In this document: positions 10,149-19,525 of the stretch, one piece after another
How positions within the stretch are numbered: position 1 is the first letter of the stretch
How the letters are laid out: the number at the start of each line of letters is the position of its first letter
Origin: Shewanella psychrotolerans
Lineage (GTDB): Bacteria > Pseudomonadota > Gammaproteobacteria > Enterobacterales > Shewanellaceae
Direction of reading: 5' to 3'
Length of the DNA stretch: 64,000 nt
NCBI RefSeq assembly: GCF_019457595.1
Contig: NZ_CP080419.1
Coordinates: forward strand, 2,976,001-3,040,000
Program-made: the position numbers and the translations under genes
Notes under the pieces: generated by a model
The model's input: the letters and a program-made list of their open reading frames with translations, nothing else
Database searches by the model: none
Told to the model about the DNA's origin: nothing

Positions 10149-10766
10149 CTATTTTTCAACACGATAAGCACGTAAAAACATATTGACTGACGAAGTAATG
10201 TACTCACTTCGACCAGCACTAATATCGTCAACGGGTAATCCAAGTTCTAACCGTAACCGCATCTCACCAAATAACATCATACATAACTGCACCGCCGCAT
10301 TGCGAAGATGACCAAATCGATATTCACCGATCATCTCTACTCGCTCAAAGTAGCTTTCCAACAATTCCAGCAAATGTTGTGGTCCAGCATTAAAAAACAA
10401 CTTTGACAGTTCAGGATGAGAATCTGACTGGGCAACGCACGTCTTAAACACATCGAGTGCTTCGGGTGAGATAATCATCTCACCGAAATAGACACCAAAT
10501 TGCATCAATGCCGATTGTGGTTGCTTCGGATCAGCAAACAGCTCATTAGTAACTTGGTGAACAACACATTTAGACTCAATAGAGGCAACAAATAGCTCAT
10601 CTTTGCTGCCAAAGTGAGAGTATACGGTCTGCTTAGAAACCCCCGCTTTCTTCGCCACTTCATCCATACTGGTATTCGGAAATCCTTGCCCACAAAATAG
10701 CGCTATAGCTGCCTGTAATATTTGAAAACGCTTTTGTTCACTGCGGCTAAGGGATGAATGAACCAT
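10149..10766 (-). CDS. TetR/AcrR-family repressor of the adjacent RND pump
   Basis: A 205-residue regulator. The N-terminal helix-turn-helix (about 15-60) includes ILQAAIALFCGQGF and MDEVAKKAGVSKQTVYSHF. The C-terminal half resembles the AefR-like TetR ligand domain (CMMLFGEMRLRLELGLPV). The gene is divergent from an efflux operon, and the 142-base gap contains two perfect palindromes with TAGAC/GTCTA half-sites, the expected operators. Probable role: repression of the pump and of itself, relieved by a pump substrate. The inducer cannot be inferred. Confidence 0.88.
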   Translation of the reverse strand: MVHSSLSRSEQKRFQILQAAIALFCGQGFPNTSMDEVAKKAGVSKQTVYSHFGSKDELFVASIESKCVVHQVTNELFADPKQPQSALMQFGVYFGEMIISPEALDVFKTCVAQSDSHPELSKLFFNAGPQHLLELLESYFERVEMIGEYRFGHLRNAAVQLCMMLFGEMRLRLELGLPVDDISAGRSEYITSSVNMFLRAYRVEK

Positions 10767-10819
10767 TACAACTCCATACTCTGGGTATTATCATAAACGA
10801 CATAATTTATACACAAACT

Positions 10820-10838
10820 AAACTAGACAGTCTAGTTT
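10820..10838. promoter_or_regulatory. TetR operator 1
   Basis: A 9-1-9 perfect palindrome, AAACTAGAC-A-GTCTAGTTT, in the divergent promoter region between the TetR gene and the efflux operon. Confidence 0.6.
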
Positions 10839-10840
10839 GC

Positions 10841-10868
10841 TTAAATTAGACTTCCAAGTCTAATTTAA
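10841..10868. promoter_or_regulatory. TetR operator 2
   Basis: A 13-2-13 perfect palindrome: TTAAATTAGACTT and its complement around CC. It shares the TAGAC/GTCTA core with operator 1 two bases away, but with a different half-site spacing. It lies 41 bases upstream of the adaptor start. Confidence 0.6.
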
Positions 10869-10908
10869 CATTTTACCAACCAACTGTTAACCACGGAAGC
10901 GTATCAGT

Positions 10909-12021
10909 ATGAAACTATTTAACAGCATATACTCTGCACCTACCTTGCTGTTTTTTACGGCGACGGTCTTGCTTGGAGGTTGCCAACAGCAAAGTGATAT
11001 CACCGCAGAAAAACCACGCTATCCAAAGGTTTCTAACGATATTCTGGTTCAATCTGATGCTTACAAAATCGAACAACAATTCACAGGTACTGTCCGTTCG
11101 GGTAACACGACTGCAATTGGATTTGAATTGGCTGGTAAAATTAATCATTTAGCTGTCGATAGTGGTAATACCGTTAAAGCTGGACAAATGCTGGCTAAAT
11201 TAGACATCTCTTTACTCGAAGCAGAAAGCCGAGAGTTGCACGCCAATCTTGCACAAAACAACGCGGATCTACAACTTGCTAAAACCACCCTTGAGCGCAG
11301 CTTAGCGCTCAAAAAGCAGGGATATACTTCAGCACAACAACTCGATGAACTCAAAGGTAAACTTAACAGTTTGCAAGCTGCTAGGCAGCGACTCATCGCA
11401 GCTATTGACGCCAATAATCTCAGAATAGAGAAGTCTACATTAACGGCGCCATTTAATGGTGTTGTAGCAAAGCGTAATCATAATCTCGGCGAAGTTGTTT
11501 CCCTTGGTTCGCCGCTGTTTACACTTATTGAACACAATAATCCCCAGGCAATGATTGGCGTTCCAGTTAATATTGCTCAGGCTATGGCCGCAAAGCAGCA
11601 GTTCACTCTCACAGTGAACGAGCAAGCATATCAAGCGACTGTGGCAGGTGTCGGCGCCGAAGTGAATCCTGTGACTCGAACGGTACCGGTACGCTTTACC
11701 CTGCCAAATGATGCGCCAGTGCTAAACGGTGAACTCGCCTATTTACACTATGGTAAATCTGTCACTAAAAAAGGGTATTGGATCCCCATATCGTCGCTAA
11801 CCGATGGCTTAAGGGGGTTATGGAACATCTATGTTTTAACAAAGCATGATAACGATCAGTATCTTATCGAGCGCCGTGACATTGAGATCATCTACACTAA
11901 GGGAGAGCAAGCCTATATCACTGGCGCGATTTCAGCTGGAGAGCAATACGTAACCCAAGGCCTACACAAACTCGTCGTTGGTGAAATCGTCACCCTCAAT
12001 GCCAATATTGCAACGAGGTAG
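10909..12021 (+). CDS. RND efflux periplasmic adaptor (membrane fusion lipoprotein)
   Basis: A 370-residue HlyD/AcrA-type adaptor. The N terminus is a lipoprotein signal with lipobox LLGGC, so it is anchored in the inner membrane facing the periplasm. A biotinyl-lipoyl half-domain (GKINHLAVDSGNTVKAGQML), an alpha-helical hairpin (about 90-160), the second half (STLTAPFNGVVAKRNHNLGE) and beta-barrel/membrane-proximal regions follow in the usual order. Its stop is immediately followed by the ATG of the permease. No outer-membrane channel gene lies in the operon, so a TolC-type channel encoded elsewhere is expected. Confidence 0.88.
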   Translation: MKLFNSIYSAPTLLFFTATVLLGGCQQQSDITAEKPRYPKVSNDILVQSDAYKIEQQFTGTVRSGNTTAIGFELAGKINHLAVDSGNTVKAGQMLAKLDISLLEAESRELHANLAQNNADLQLAKTTLERSLALKKQGYTSAQQLDELKGKLNSLQAARQRLIAAIDANNLRIEKSTLTAPFNGVVAKRNHNLGEVVSLGSPLFTLIEHNNPQAMIGVPVNIAQAMAAKQQFTLTVNEQAYQATVAGVGAEVNPVTRTVPVRFTLPNDAPVLNGELAYLHYGKSVTKKGYWIPISSLTDGLRGLWNIYVLTKHDNDQYLIERRDIEIIYTKGEQAYITGAISAGEQYVTQGLHKLVVGEIVTLNANIATR

Positions 12022-15000
12022 ATGATGATAAAATCACTCGTAGAAAACGGACGCCTAGCAAGCCTTGCTATCGCACTGCTCATTGTCGCGGGATTAGGGG
12101 CGATCAGTAGCCTTCCTCGTATGGAAGATCCTAATATCACTAATAGGTTTGCCTCGGTTGTTACCCAGTATCCAGGGGCCTCAGCAGAGCGTGTCGAAGC
12201 CTTAGTCACCGAAGTATTAGAAAACCAACTCAGACGATTGGAGGAACTCAAACTTATTCAATCAACCTCTCGCCCAGGGATCTCAGTAATTCAGCTGGAA
12301 CTTAAAGACAGCGTCACAGAAACCGACCCCGTCTGGTCTAGAGCGCGAGATCTACTTAACGATGCTAAAAACACCTTGCCAGCTAATGCACAAAATGCCC
12401 TACTCGATGATCAATTGGGTTACGCCAACACGGCTATTTTGGGACTGGTTTGGACGGGTGCTGGTGAGCCTAGGCTCGATATCATCAATCGCTATGCCAA
12501 AGAACTACAAAGCCAACTGCGTCTTATCAGCGGTACCGACTTCGTTAAACTCTATGGAGCCCCGACCGAGGAGATCTTAGTTCAGCTTGACGGTAATAGA
12601 GTCAATCAGATAGGTCTTAGCCCTGCCAGCATTGCTCAAATTCTCGCAAACTCCGATACCAAGGTGTCTGCAGGTGAGATCAACAACGACAATTTTCGCG
12701 CCTTAGTCGAGGTCTCTGGAGAGCTAGATTCGCTCACCCGAATTAAGCAAGTACCGCTAAAAATCGATGCCAATGGTCAAATCATTCGCTTGTCTGAAGT
12801 GGCTGAAGTACTAAGGCAACCTAAAACACCTGAGCGTAATATTGCGCTGATCGAACAACAACAAGGTGTAATGGTATCGGCGCGCATGCTGAGCAATACT
12901 CGCGTCGACCTTTGGTTGCAACGGGTTCACAACGTTGTTGACCAGATGCAATCAGAGTTATCGGCCAACGTCGAAATTCAATGGCTATTTGACCAAGAAG
13001 GGTATACAACTCAACGACTCAGCGACTTAGTTGGCAGCCTATTACTGGGCTTTATTATTATTCTTCTAGTGTTAATGCTCACCTTAGGGCTTAGAAACGC
13101 AGTGATCGTATCCATTTCACTGCCCCTTACCGCCCTATTCACGCTTGCGTGTATGAAATATATTGGCCTACCGATCCATCAAATGTCAGTAACGGGGCTT
13201 GTGGTTGCCCTTGGGATCATGGTCGACAATGCCATTGTGATTGTTGATGCGATCGCTCAGCGCCGTCAGCAAGGGCTCGATAGACTCACAGCGGTGCGCG
13301 ACACACTCAAACATTTATGGCTGCCTTTGGCAGGTTCAACCATAACCACCATGTTGGCGTTTGCTCCCATCGTATTGATGCCAGGCGCAGCCGGAGAGTT
13401 TGTTGGCGGCATCGCAATATCGGTGATGTTTGCCCTACTGGGTTCCTATATTATCTCCCATACCTTAATCGCTGGATTAGCTGGTCGATTTGGCTCAAAA
13501 GGCTCATCGAATAGATGGTATCAACAAGGCATAAGCTTCCCCGCACTTAGCCATGCGTTTACCCTCACCCTTAATCATGCATTACGGCGGCCAATGCTTG
13601 CTGGCATGATCATCGGCATATTACCCGTTTCTGGGTTTATCGCGGCAGGTAAAATGACCGAGCAGTTTTTCCCGCCATCAGACCGAGATATGTTTCAAAT
13701 TGAGATTCACCTACCGCCACAAGCGAGTATCAACCATACTCGCGCTGTCGTCACTCGTATTGATGCTAAGCTTAGAGAAACGGGAGAGATGCGGCGACTA
13801 GACTGGGTAATAGGGAGTAACGCCCCCTCATTTTATTACAACCTATTACAACGACAGCAAGGCGCGAGTAACTATGCTCAAGCTATGGTCAAAGTCGCCA
13901 ACTTTGAAACTGCCAATCGCCTTATGCCTATGTTACAGAACACTCTCGATGACGATTTTCCTGAAGCACAAATTTTGGTAAGAAAACTCGAACAGGGTCC
14001 GCCGTTTAACGCGCCGGTCGAATTTAGGATCTACGGCCCTAACCTCGACAAACTACGAGAAATAGGTGATGAGATCAGGCGGATTTTGATAACCACCGAC
14101 GATGTGATCCACACCCGCGCAACGCTAAGTGCAGGTGCGCCTAAAGTCTGGTTTCAAATCAACGAAGATGCCAGCATGATGAGTGGGTTATCCCTGACAG
14201 AAATTGCGAACCAAATTCAGATGGCAACGACAGGCATTAATGGCGGTAGTATATTGGAGCAAACAGAGTCTTTGCCTATTCGTGTTCGTACCCAAGAGCT
14301 GACCCGAGGGCAACAAACCAAATTATCAGAGATCAACTTGATCTCGCCAAACGGCACCGGAATTCCCCTATCGGCGTTATCGACTAATCGTATCGATGTC
14401 AGCCTAGGTGCCATTCCAAGACGCGATGGACAAAGGGTTAACAGCATAGAAGCATATCTAGAAAGTGGTGTGCTGCCTCAACAAGTGCTCAACAGCGCCA
14501 AAATACGTATTGATGAACTGCAACTTCCCGCAGGTTACAAGATTGAAGTGGGCGGAGAGAGCGCTAAGCGCAACGAAGCTGTCGGAAACCTGCTATCTAA
14601 CATTGTATTAGTTGTCACCCTACTCTTGGCTACCGTGGTGTTATCATTTAACTCTTTTAGGCTAACGGGCATCATTTTACTCAGCGCAGTACAATCGGCA
14701 GGCCTTGGTTTATTAGCAGTATATCTATTTGGTTACCCCTTCGGCTTTACGGTGATCATCGGTTTATTAGGGCTGATGGGACTGGCGATTAATGCCGCGA
14801 TCGTTATTTTGGCAGAGCTTGAAGATATGCCTAATAAACGCAATGAAACCACGGCTGAGATAGTCAAAAGAGTCAGTGGCTGTGGTCGTCATATTGGCTC
14901 AACCACCATTACAACCATAGGTGGTTTTATCCCACTGATCATCTCAGGTGGCGGATTCTGGCCACCATTTGCTATCGCGATTGCCGGTGGAACCTTACTC

Positions 15001-15105
15001 ACTACCCTGCTTTCATTAGTATGGGTGCCGACCATGTACCAGCTAGTGATGAACACACAGCCAAGCTCAAATTCGATTAACCCCAACAATAAAGCGATGG
15101 CATAA
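12022..15105 (+). CDS. RND efflux permease (AcrB/HAE1 superfamily)
   Basis: A 1027-residue inner-membrane proton-driven transporter of normal length, with one N-terminal helix, a large periplasmic loop, six helices, a second loop and six helices. Helix 4 reads GLVVALGIMVDNAIVIV, where AcrB has an Asp-Asp pair; here the second Asp is Asn. Helix 10 reads GLMGLAINAAIVIL, with no Lys at the position of AcrB K940. Several RND subgroups share this VDNA/xNxA arrangement. It is in an operon with its adaptor and under the divergent TetR gene. Substrates unknown; drugs, solvents or metabolites are all possible. Confidence 0.88.
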   Translation: MMIKSLVENGRLASLAIALLIVAGLGAISSLPRMEDPNITNRFASVVTQYPGASAERVEALVTEVLENQLRRLEELKLIQSTSRPGISVIQLELKDSVTETDPVWSRARDLLNDAKNTLPANAQNALLDDQLGYANTAILGLVWTGAGEPRLDIINRYAKELQSQLRLISGTDFVKLYGAPTEEILVQLDGNRVNQIGLSPASIAQILANSDTKVSAGEINNDNFRALVEVSGELDSLTRIKQVPLKIDANGQIIRLSEVAEVLRQPKTPERNIALIEQQQGVMVSARMLSNTRVDLWLQRVHNVVDQMQSELSANVEIQWLFDQEGYTTQRLSDLVGSLLLGFIIILLVLMLTLGLRNAVIVSISLPLTALFTLACMKYIGLPIHQMSVTGLVVALGIMVDNAIVIVDAIAQRRQQGLDRLTAVRDTLKHLWLPLAGSTITTMLAFAPIVLMPGAAGEFVGGIAISVMFALLGSYIISHTLIAGLAGRFGSKGSSNRWYQQGISFPALSHAFTLTLNHALRRPMLAGMIIGILPVSGFIAAGKMTEQFFPPSDRDMFQIEIHLPPQASINHTRAVVTRIDAKLRETGEMRRLDWVIGSNAPSFYYNLLQRQQGASNYAQAMVKVANFETANRLMPMLQNTLDDDFPEAQILVRKLEQGPPFNAPVEFRIYGPNLDKLREIGDEIRRILITTDDVIHTRATLSAGAPKVWFQINEDASMMSGLSLTEIANQIQMATTGINGGSILEQTESLPIRVRTQELTRGQQTKLSEINLISPNGTGIPLSALSTNRIDVSLGAIPRRDGQRVNSIEAYLESGVLPQQVLNSAKIRIDELQLPAGYKIEVGGESAKRNEAVGNLLSNIVLVVTLLLATVVLSFNSFRLTGIILLSAVQSAGLGLLAVYLFGYPFGFTVIIGLLGLMGLAINAAIVILAELEDMPNKRNETTAEIVKRVSGCGRHIGSTTITTIGGFIPLIISGGGFWPPFAIAIAGGTLLTTLLSLVWVPTMYQLVMNTQPSSNSINPNNKAMA

Positions 15106-15127
15106 ACCACTTTTACTATAACGATGG

Positions 15128-15154
15128 GGTGAGTTGCAGACTTTGTAGCTCACC
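15128..15154 (+). terminator. Probable terminator of the efflux operon
   Basis: Stem GGTGAG/CTCACC with a 15-base loop, followed by TTATTCATT, 22 bases after the permease stop. T-tract is weak. Confidence 0.4.
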
Positions 15155-15297
15155 TTATTCATTAGCCGCATTTAATTAACACTTGATAAAACTCGCTAAT
15201 GTTCAAATTGCGTGATTGAAATAGACCTATATCAAATCTTTTTTCATACAGTTAAGCTACATTAATAATACGATATTGAAACTAACGGATTGTCGAG

Positions 15298-17301
15298 ATG
15301 AACTATAAGAATTGGGCTATTGCAAAACAGATTGGTGTACTCGCTTTTGTACTGACTCTCCTTGTATTTAGCGTCCTAGGAAGCATCTCGTACATAACTG
15401 CGGCGAATGTACTGAAAAATAAAGGCATGAACGCAATGAGATCGCAAATGCATAGTACTGCAGACCTCATTGAACTCCAATACAATAGCTTGTTATCACT
15501 CGCGAGACGTAACGCTGACGTTTTACGCGAAATGTATCCAGGACAGTTTTTTAAACCGGATAAAAGCGTTAAGGTCCTCGGTAAGACAACCCCAGCTTTA
15601 GTGCATGAAAAGGAACAGATAAACGCTTCAAAAAGTAAAGTCGATCGTTTTTCCAACCTCACTGGTGGCACTGCAACCATATTTGTACGCGATGGTGATG
15701 ATTTTATTCGGATCTCAACGTCATTAAAAAAAGCCGATGGTAAACGGGCCTTAGGAACCTATTTAGGCAAATCTCACCCTGGTTATAACTCACTGATAAA
15801 TGGCCAAGAATATGAAGGCTACGCCAAACTATTTGGTAAAGACTACATGACCGTCTATCGCCCCATTATTGATCCCCAAGGCGATATTATTGGCATTTTA
15901 TACATCGGTTTTGATATTTCACAATCATTGTCGCAACTCAAAACATCAATGAATCAATTAAAGCTTGAAGAATCTGGCTACTTTACTCTTATCCGTAATA
16001 GCGACAATAGCATTATCGCCCAACCACATCAGCAATCAGGCACTGAATTGACCACCGACATCATCGATGGTTTAACCTTAGAACAAGTCAAGCAGCATGA
16101 TGGTTCATGGGAATACGATAATCTTCAAGGCGAAGCTATGTACGCGTATTCGTTGACCATTCCAGGTTGGGAGTGGAGCTTACTCGGTCAGGCCAAAATA
16201 CGCGAACTAAACGAAGAAAGTCTTCAGCTACTGAATATCAATGCCATAGTAGCTATCGCCGGAGTGCTAGTCATCACCCTATTGTTATCCATAGTGTTAT
16301 TCAAAACTTTAAGACCCCTTAGAGAGCTACAAGAGCAACTAACTAAGCTCGGTAAAGGAGACTTATCACAACAATTTGCCCCTGTATCAGATACCAGTGA
16401 TAACGAAGTCGATAGAATTACCATAGGTGCCCAGCAAATGGCCACCAGCCTCAGAGCCCTGATCAATGCGTTGCAAACCTCGGTTAATACATTAGAAACT
16501 CAAGCACAAAGTGCCCAAGAGATAGCGCGGCTTAATGGTGACGAAGCTCAATCTCTAATGGCGCAAACGGATCAAATCGCTACCGCAATTGAAGAGATGT
16601 CCACCTCTATTCGTGATGTAGCCAACCATGCAAGCGAAGGGGCAAATAAAAGCCAACAAGTTGATGGTGCATCACGTGATGGTCATCGACAACTTGAAAT
16701 GGTCGTCAAAGGGCTTGCCAGTCTAAGTGAGCAACTCAGCGAAAGCCATGCCAGTGTAGAAAATGTTAGTAAAGAGAGCGAAGCGATTAGCCAAGTTACC
16801 GAAGTGATTAACAGCATTGCAGAGCAAACCAATTTATTAGCACTCAATGCGGCTATTGAAGCTGCACGCGCAGGCGAACAAGGTAGAGGCTTTGCAGTGG
16901 TTGCCGATGAGGTGAGAACGCTTGCCCAGCGAACCCAAAGCTCAATATCAGAGATAAGTCAGACAATCAGCCAGTTACAATCACAGATAAAAATTACGAC
17001 AGAACAAATGGCACAAAGCCATCAATTAGGCAACACATCGGCAAACCAAGGTGAAGAAGCGGCTGGGCAGCTTAACCTGATCACCGTTAGCATAGGAGAG
17101 CTAGCTATCTCATCGAGCAGCATTGCCAGCGCCACCGAACAACAGAGCGCCGTTGCCGAAGAGATCACCCGTAACCTTCATCAGATCACCGAATTGGCAA
17201 GAGAGGGTGAGCAGCGCGCGGGAGATACCGTTGATGCCGCCCAAAGCCTATCGGATCTGGCTCAAGAAATAAAACAGCAAATCAGCGTATTTAAGTCCTG
17301 A
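15298..17301 (+). CDS. Methyl-accepting chemotaxis protein with periplasmic Cache domain
   Basis: A 667-residue chemoreceptor. Membrane helix about 11-33, then a periplasmic Cache-type sensor (about 40-305; the membrane-proximal part reads [20 protein letters not shown]), a second helix about 312-332, HAMP ([19 protein letters not shown]), and a cytoplasmic signalling coiled coil. The hairpin tip [20 protein letters not shown] is complete. No C-terminal pentapeptide tether for CheR/CheB is seen. Ligand unknown; Cache sensors usually bind small organic acids or amino acids. Single-gene unit ending in a strong terminator. Confidence 0.92.
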   Translation: MNYKNWAIAKQIGVLAFVLTLLVFSVLGSISYITAANVLKNKGMNAMRSQMHSTADLIELQYNSLLSLARRNADVLREMYPGQFFKPDKSVKVLGKTTPALVHEKEQINASKSKVDRFSNLTGGTATIFVRDGDDFIRISTSLKKADGKRALGTYLGKSHPGYNSLINGQEYEGYAKLFGKDYMTVYRPIIDPQGDIIGILYIGFDISQSLSQLKTSMNQLKLEESGYFTLIRNSDNSIIAQPHQQSGTELTTDIIDGLTLEQVKQHDGSWEYDNLQGEAMYAYSLTIPGWEWSLLGQAKIRELNEESLQLLNINAIVAIAGVLVITLLLSIVLFKTLRPLRELQEQLTKLGKGDLSQQFAPVSDTSDNEVDRITIGAQQMATSLRALINALQTSVNTLETQAQSAQEIARLNGDEAQSLMAQTDQIATAIEEMSTSIRDVANHASEGANKSQQVDGASRDGHRQLEMVVKGLASLSEQLSESHASVENVSKESEAISQVTEVINSIAEQTNLLALNAAIEAARAGEQGRGFAVVADEVRTLAQRTQSSISEISQTISQLQSQIKITTEQMAQSHQLGNTSANQGEEAAGQLNLITVSIGELAISSSSIASATEQQSAVAEEITRNLHQITELAREGEQRAGDTVDAAQSLSDLAQEIKQQISVFKS

Positions 17302-17324
17302 TCTTATACTGGTATCGCTCAGTT

Positions 17325-17349
17325 AAAAAGCCGCGGTAGCGGCTTTTTT
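17325..17349 (+). terminator. Terminator of the chemoreceptor gene
   Basis: Stem AAAAAGCCGC/GCGGCTTTTTT around GGTA, an ideal intrinsic terminator 24 bases after the stop. Confidence 0.88.
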
Positions 17350-17809
17350 ATTATAAATAATACGCCAACATGCGCCTAAAATAGTATGCACACTAACCAT
17401 ATTGAAACGGAGGGTTTATTCAAAAGAGCAACCTCTCCCCACAAAACTATTAACCAAACACCACCCATGTTACAATTTAGCCATAAAAATATGCACTTAG
17501 CCCTCTAATTACAAAAAAATCGATAAAGAAACCATGATTAGTCTGTAGCTAATGAGCAATCATTAGTATCAATACTGACTATCTTTGATGATTAACTGAC
17601 ATACAACAAACTCTCATTTCGAATAGTAGGCTCTAGTAAAAAAGCGGTTAAGACGCGGAATGTAAACTAATATTGGTTAATGTAATTACAGCTGATAAAA
17701 CTGTGCTAATAGAAGTTTCAACATTCATCGGATAGATATACGTTCAGGATCATAGCTAGATGGTTCTGGCAACAACGACACATAATTCAAACTAAATAAA
17801 CAAGGATAA
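17350..17809. other. 460-bp gene-free, AT-rich leader before the porin gene
   Basis: No reading frame with a credible start was found on either strand. The stretch is AT-rich and probably holds the porin promoter and a long 5' untranslated region. No recognised operator or riboswitch. Confidence 0.4.
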
Positions 17810-19027
17810 ATGATGATTCGACATACACTTTTGGCCTCCTGTATTGCGCTAGCGCTTACGGCTAATGCCTATGCCGCGCCTGTTGATGAAGAGATCGCGG
17901 CACTAAAAGCTCGTATCGACCAACTGGAATCAGATAAAAAATCTGCAGAGCAAGATAAAGGGAACGACATTAAGTTTGGCGGCGCAGCTCGTTTCCAGTA
18001 TACCTATGAAGACTATAACGACGATAATACAGATCGTGGTGGCGATTTTGACTTCGACCTATTTCGTCTCGATGTTAATGGTAACCTCGGCGACATCATT
18101 TTTTCAGCCCAGTACCGCTGGTTCGAGTACATGAATGTCATTCATCATGCTTGGGTTGGCTATAACTTTAATGAAAAACATCAAGGTAAAATTGGTGTTA
18201 CTCAGGTGCCATTTGGTATTTTGACTTATGCGTCAAATAACTATTTCTTTAGTTCCAACTTCTACTTAGGCTTAGAAGATGATTATGATCTAGGTCTTAA
18301 CTACACTTATAAAGGTGATAACAACAAGCTCGATCTCGCTTTTTATAAGAATGATGAACAGGGGGGGCTTGATGGTTATGTCACTGATCGAACCGATCGT
18401 TATGCGTACGATGTTGTAGGCATTCGCTTAGAGGGTGAAGGGATCTACGATGCTCCAAGCGACGGTAATGCGGCTGGTGAAGTGAATACTTTCAATGGCC
18501 GCTATGCTCATCACTTGATATTTGATGATGTTAACGTCGAACTGGGTGTATCAATCCAAGCCGGTCAACTAGAGATCGAAAGCGGTGCCGATGGTGATAA
18601 TGTAGCAGCAGCTCTGCATAGTGTGATTAACTATGACCGCTGGAACGTTAAGTTGCAGGTAACTGACTACAAATATGATGTCGATGGTATGGACATTGAG
18701 CGAGTTGTCGTAGCGGCTTACCACTTCTACGATTCAATTCCAGCTGAAGCGACGACCTATGTGGCTAACGTAGCCTATAGTCTTCCCGTCGACATTGGTC
18801 CCATCTCAAACCTCACTTTCTATAATGATTACTCTCTTATCACCGACAAACCATCGACTCAGCCAGATACCTTTATGAATGTTACTGGCATGGCTATCAC
18901 CGCTGGCGGACTGTACACCTATGTCGATTTTGTTGTCGCAGAGAATCAGCCTTTTATCGGTGGAACTATGGTCGGTGATGGCGACACGAACAAACGCCTG
19001 AATATTAACTTCGGTTACTACTTCTAA
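17810..19027 (+). CDS. Outer-membrane porin with N-terminal coiled coil
   Basis: A 405-residue barrel protein. Signal peptide with cleavage after AYAA, then a short Lys/Glu-rich coiled coil (EEIAALKARIDQLESDKK, about 26-43), then alternating aromatic strands and a terminal NFGYYF with C-terminal Phe. The coiled coil before the barrel recalls trimeric specific porins (LamB, OprO/P). Substrate unknown. AAGGATAA precedes the tandem ATG-ATG start, so the true start may be three bases later. Single-gene unit with its own terminator. Confidence 0.78.
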   Translation: MMIRHTLLASCIALALTANAYAAPVDEEIAALKARIDQLESDKKSAEQDKGNDIKFGGAARFQYTYEDYNDDNTDRGGDFDFDLFRLDVNGNLGDIIFSAQYRWFEYMNVIHHAWVGYNFNEKHQGKIGVTQVPFGILTYASNNYFFSSNFYLGLEDDYDLGLNYTYKGDNNKLDLAFYKNDEQGGLDGYVTDRTDRYAYDVVGIRLEGEGIYDAPSDGNAAGEVNTFNGRYAHHLIFDDVNVELGVSIQAGQLEIESGADGDNVAAALHSVINYDRWNVKLQVTDYKYDVDGMDIERVVVAAYHFYDSIPAEATTYVANVAYSLPVDIGPISNLTFYNDYSLITDKPSTQPDTFMNVTGMAITAGGLYTYVDFVVAENQPFIGGTMVGDGDTNKRLNINFGYYF

Positions 19028-19094
19028 TTAAACTGCTTACTTAAGCTTCAACCAAAGCAAGATATAGCCAAGTCATAGCTGTTTAATCAATAAC

Positions 19095-19128
19095 AAAAAC
19101 CGCATCGCTGTTGGGATGCGGTTTTTTA
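19095..19128 (+). terminator. Terminator of the porin gene
   Basis: Stem AACCGCATC/GATGCGGTT with an 8-base loop and a T6 tail. Confidence 0.85.
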
Positions 19129-19141
19129 TATCAGAAATCAA

Positions 19142-19213
19142 TAATACCAATTGAAGTCAATCGCCCAAATCGTTATCGATTGAGGCTATAGGAGCTAATA
19201 CTAATTGGTATAA
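19142..19213. repeat. MITE-like element with TAATACCAATT ends
   Basis: ATACCAATT at 19144-19152 is inverted at 19203-19211 (AATTGGTAT), giving a 68-bp element between the porin and cydX terminators. Palindromic ends around ACCAATT/AATTGGT are common in Shewanella intergenic regions. It encodes nothing. Confidence 0.45.
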
Positions 19214-19287
19214 GACAACAATGAGCATCACTGAAAGCACGAGTGTCGTAACTAAACCTAGCGCGTTATCAATAATGGATAAATCGG

Positions 19288-19324
19288 CAAAAAAAATCCG
19301 AGTGCATTAAATACACTCGGATTT
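19288..19324 (-). terminator. Terminator of the cydABX operon
   Basis: Read on the minus strand, the stem AAATCCGAGTG/CACTCGGATTT is followed by a run of eight T. It lies 67 bases beyond the cydX stop. Confidence 0.85.
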
Positions 19325-19390
19325 AGCAGGTCTTTACAGAAATAAGTGCATCTAATTTACTCAATAAAAGTAGCTAGACGCCCCAAGAGA

Positions 19391-19510
19391 TTAATCTTGG
19401 TTATTCTCTGTGTCTCGGTCCATATTTTCAGTATTCTCTAACCACAAGGCGTTAATAATACCAAAAGAACACGCTAGCAAAATGCCTAATATCCAAGCAA
19501 AATACCACAT
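19391..19510 (-). CDS. cydX: Cytochrome bd oxidase small subunit CydX
   Basis: A 39-residue single-helix membrane protein beginning MWYFAWILGILLACSFGI, with the aromatic N terminus and the conserved Ala/Leu-Trp-Leu-Glu motif (NALWLE) of CydX. An acidic, Asn-rich tail (ENTENMDRDTENNQD) extends past the membrane helix. CydX stabilises the bd oxidase haem site. The gene follows cydB by 15 bases; GGAGCC precedes the ATG. Its short length makes it easy to miss in automated calling. Confidence 0.92.
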   Translation of the reverse strand: MWYFAWILGILLACSFGIINALWLENTENMDRDTENNQD

Positions 19511-19525
19511 AATATCGGCTCCTAT

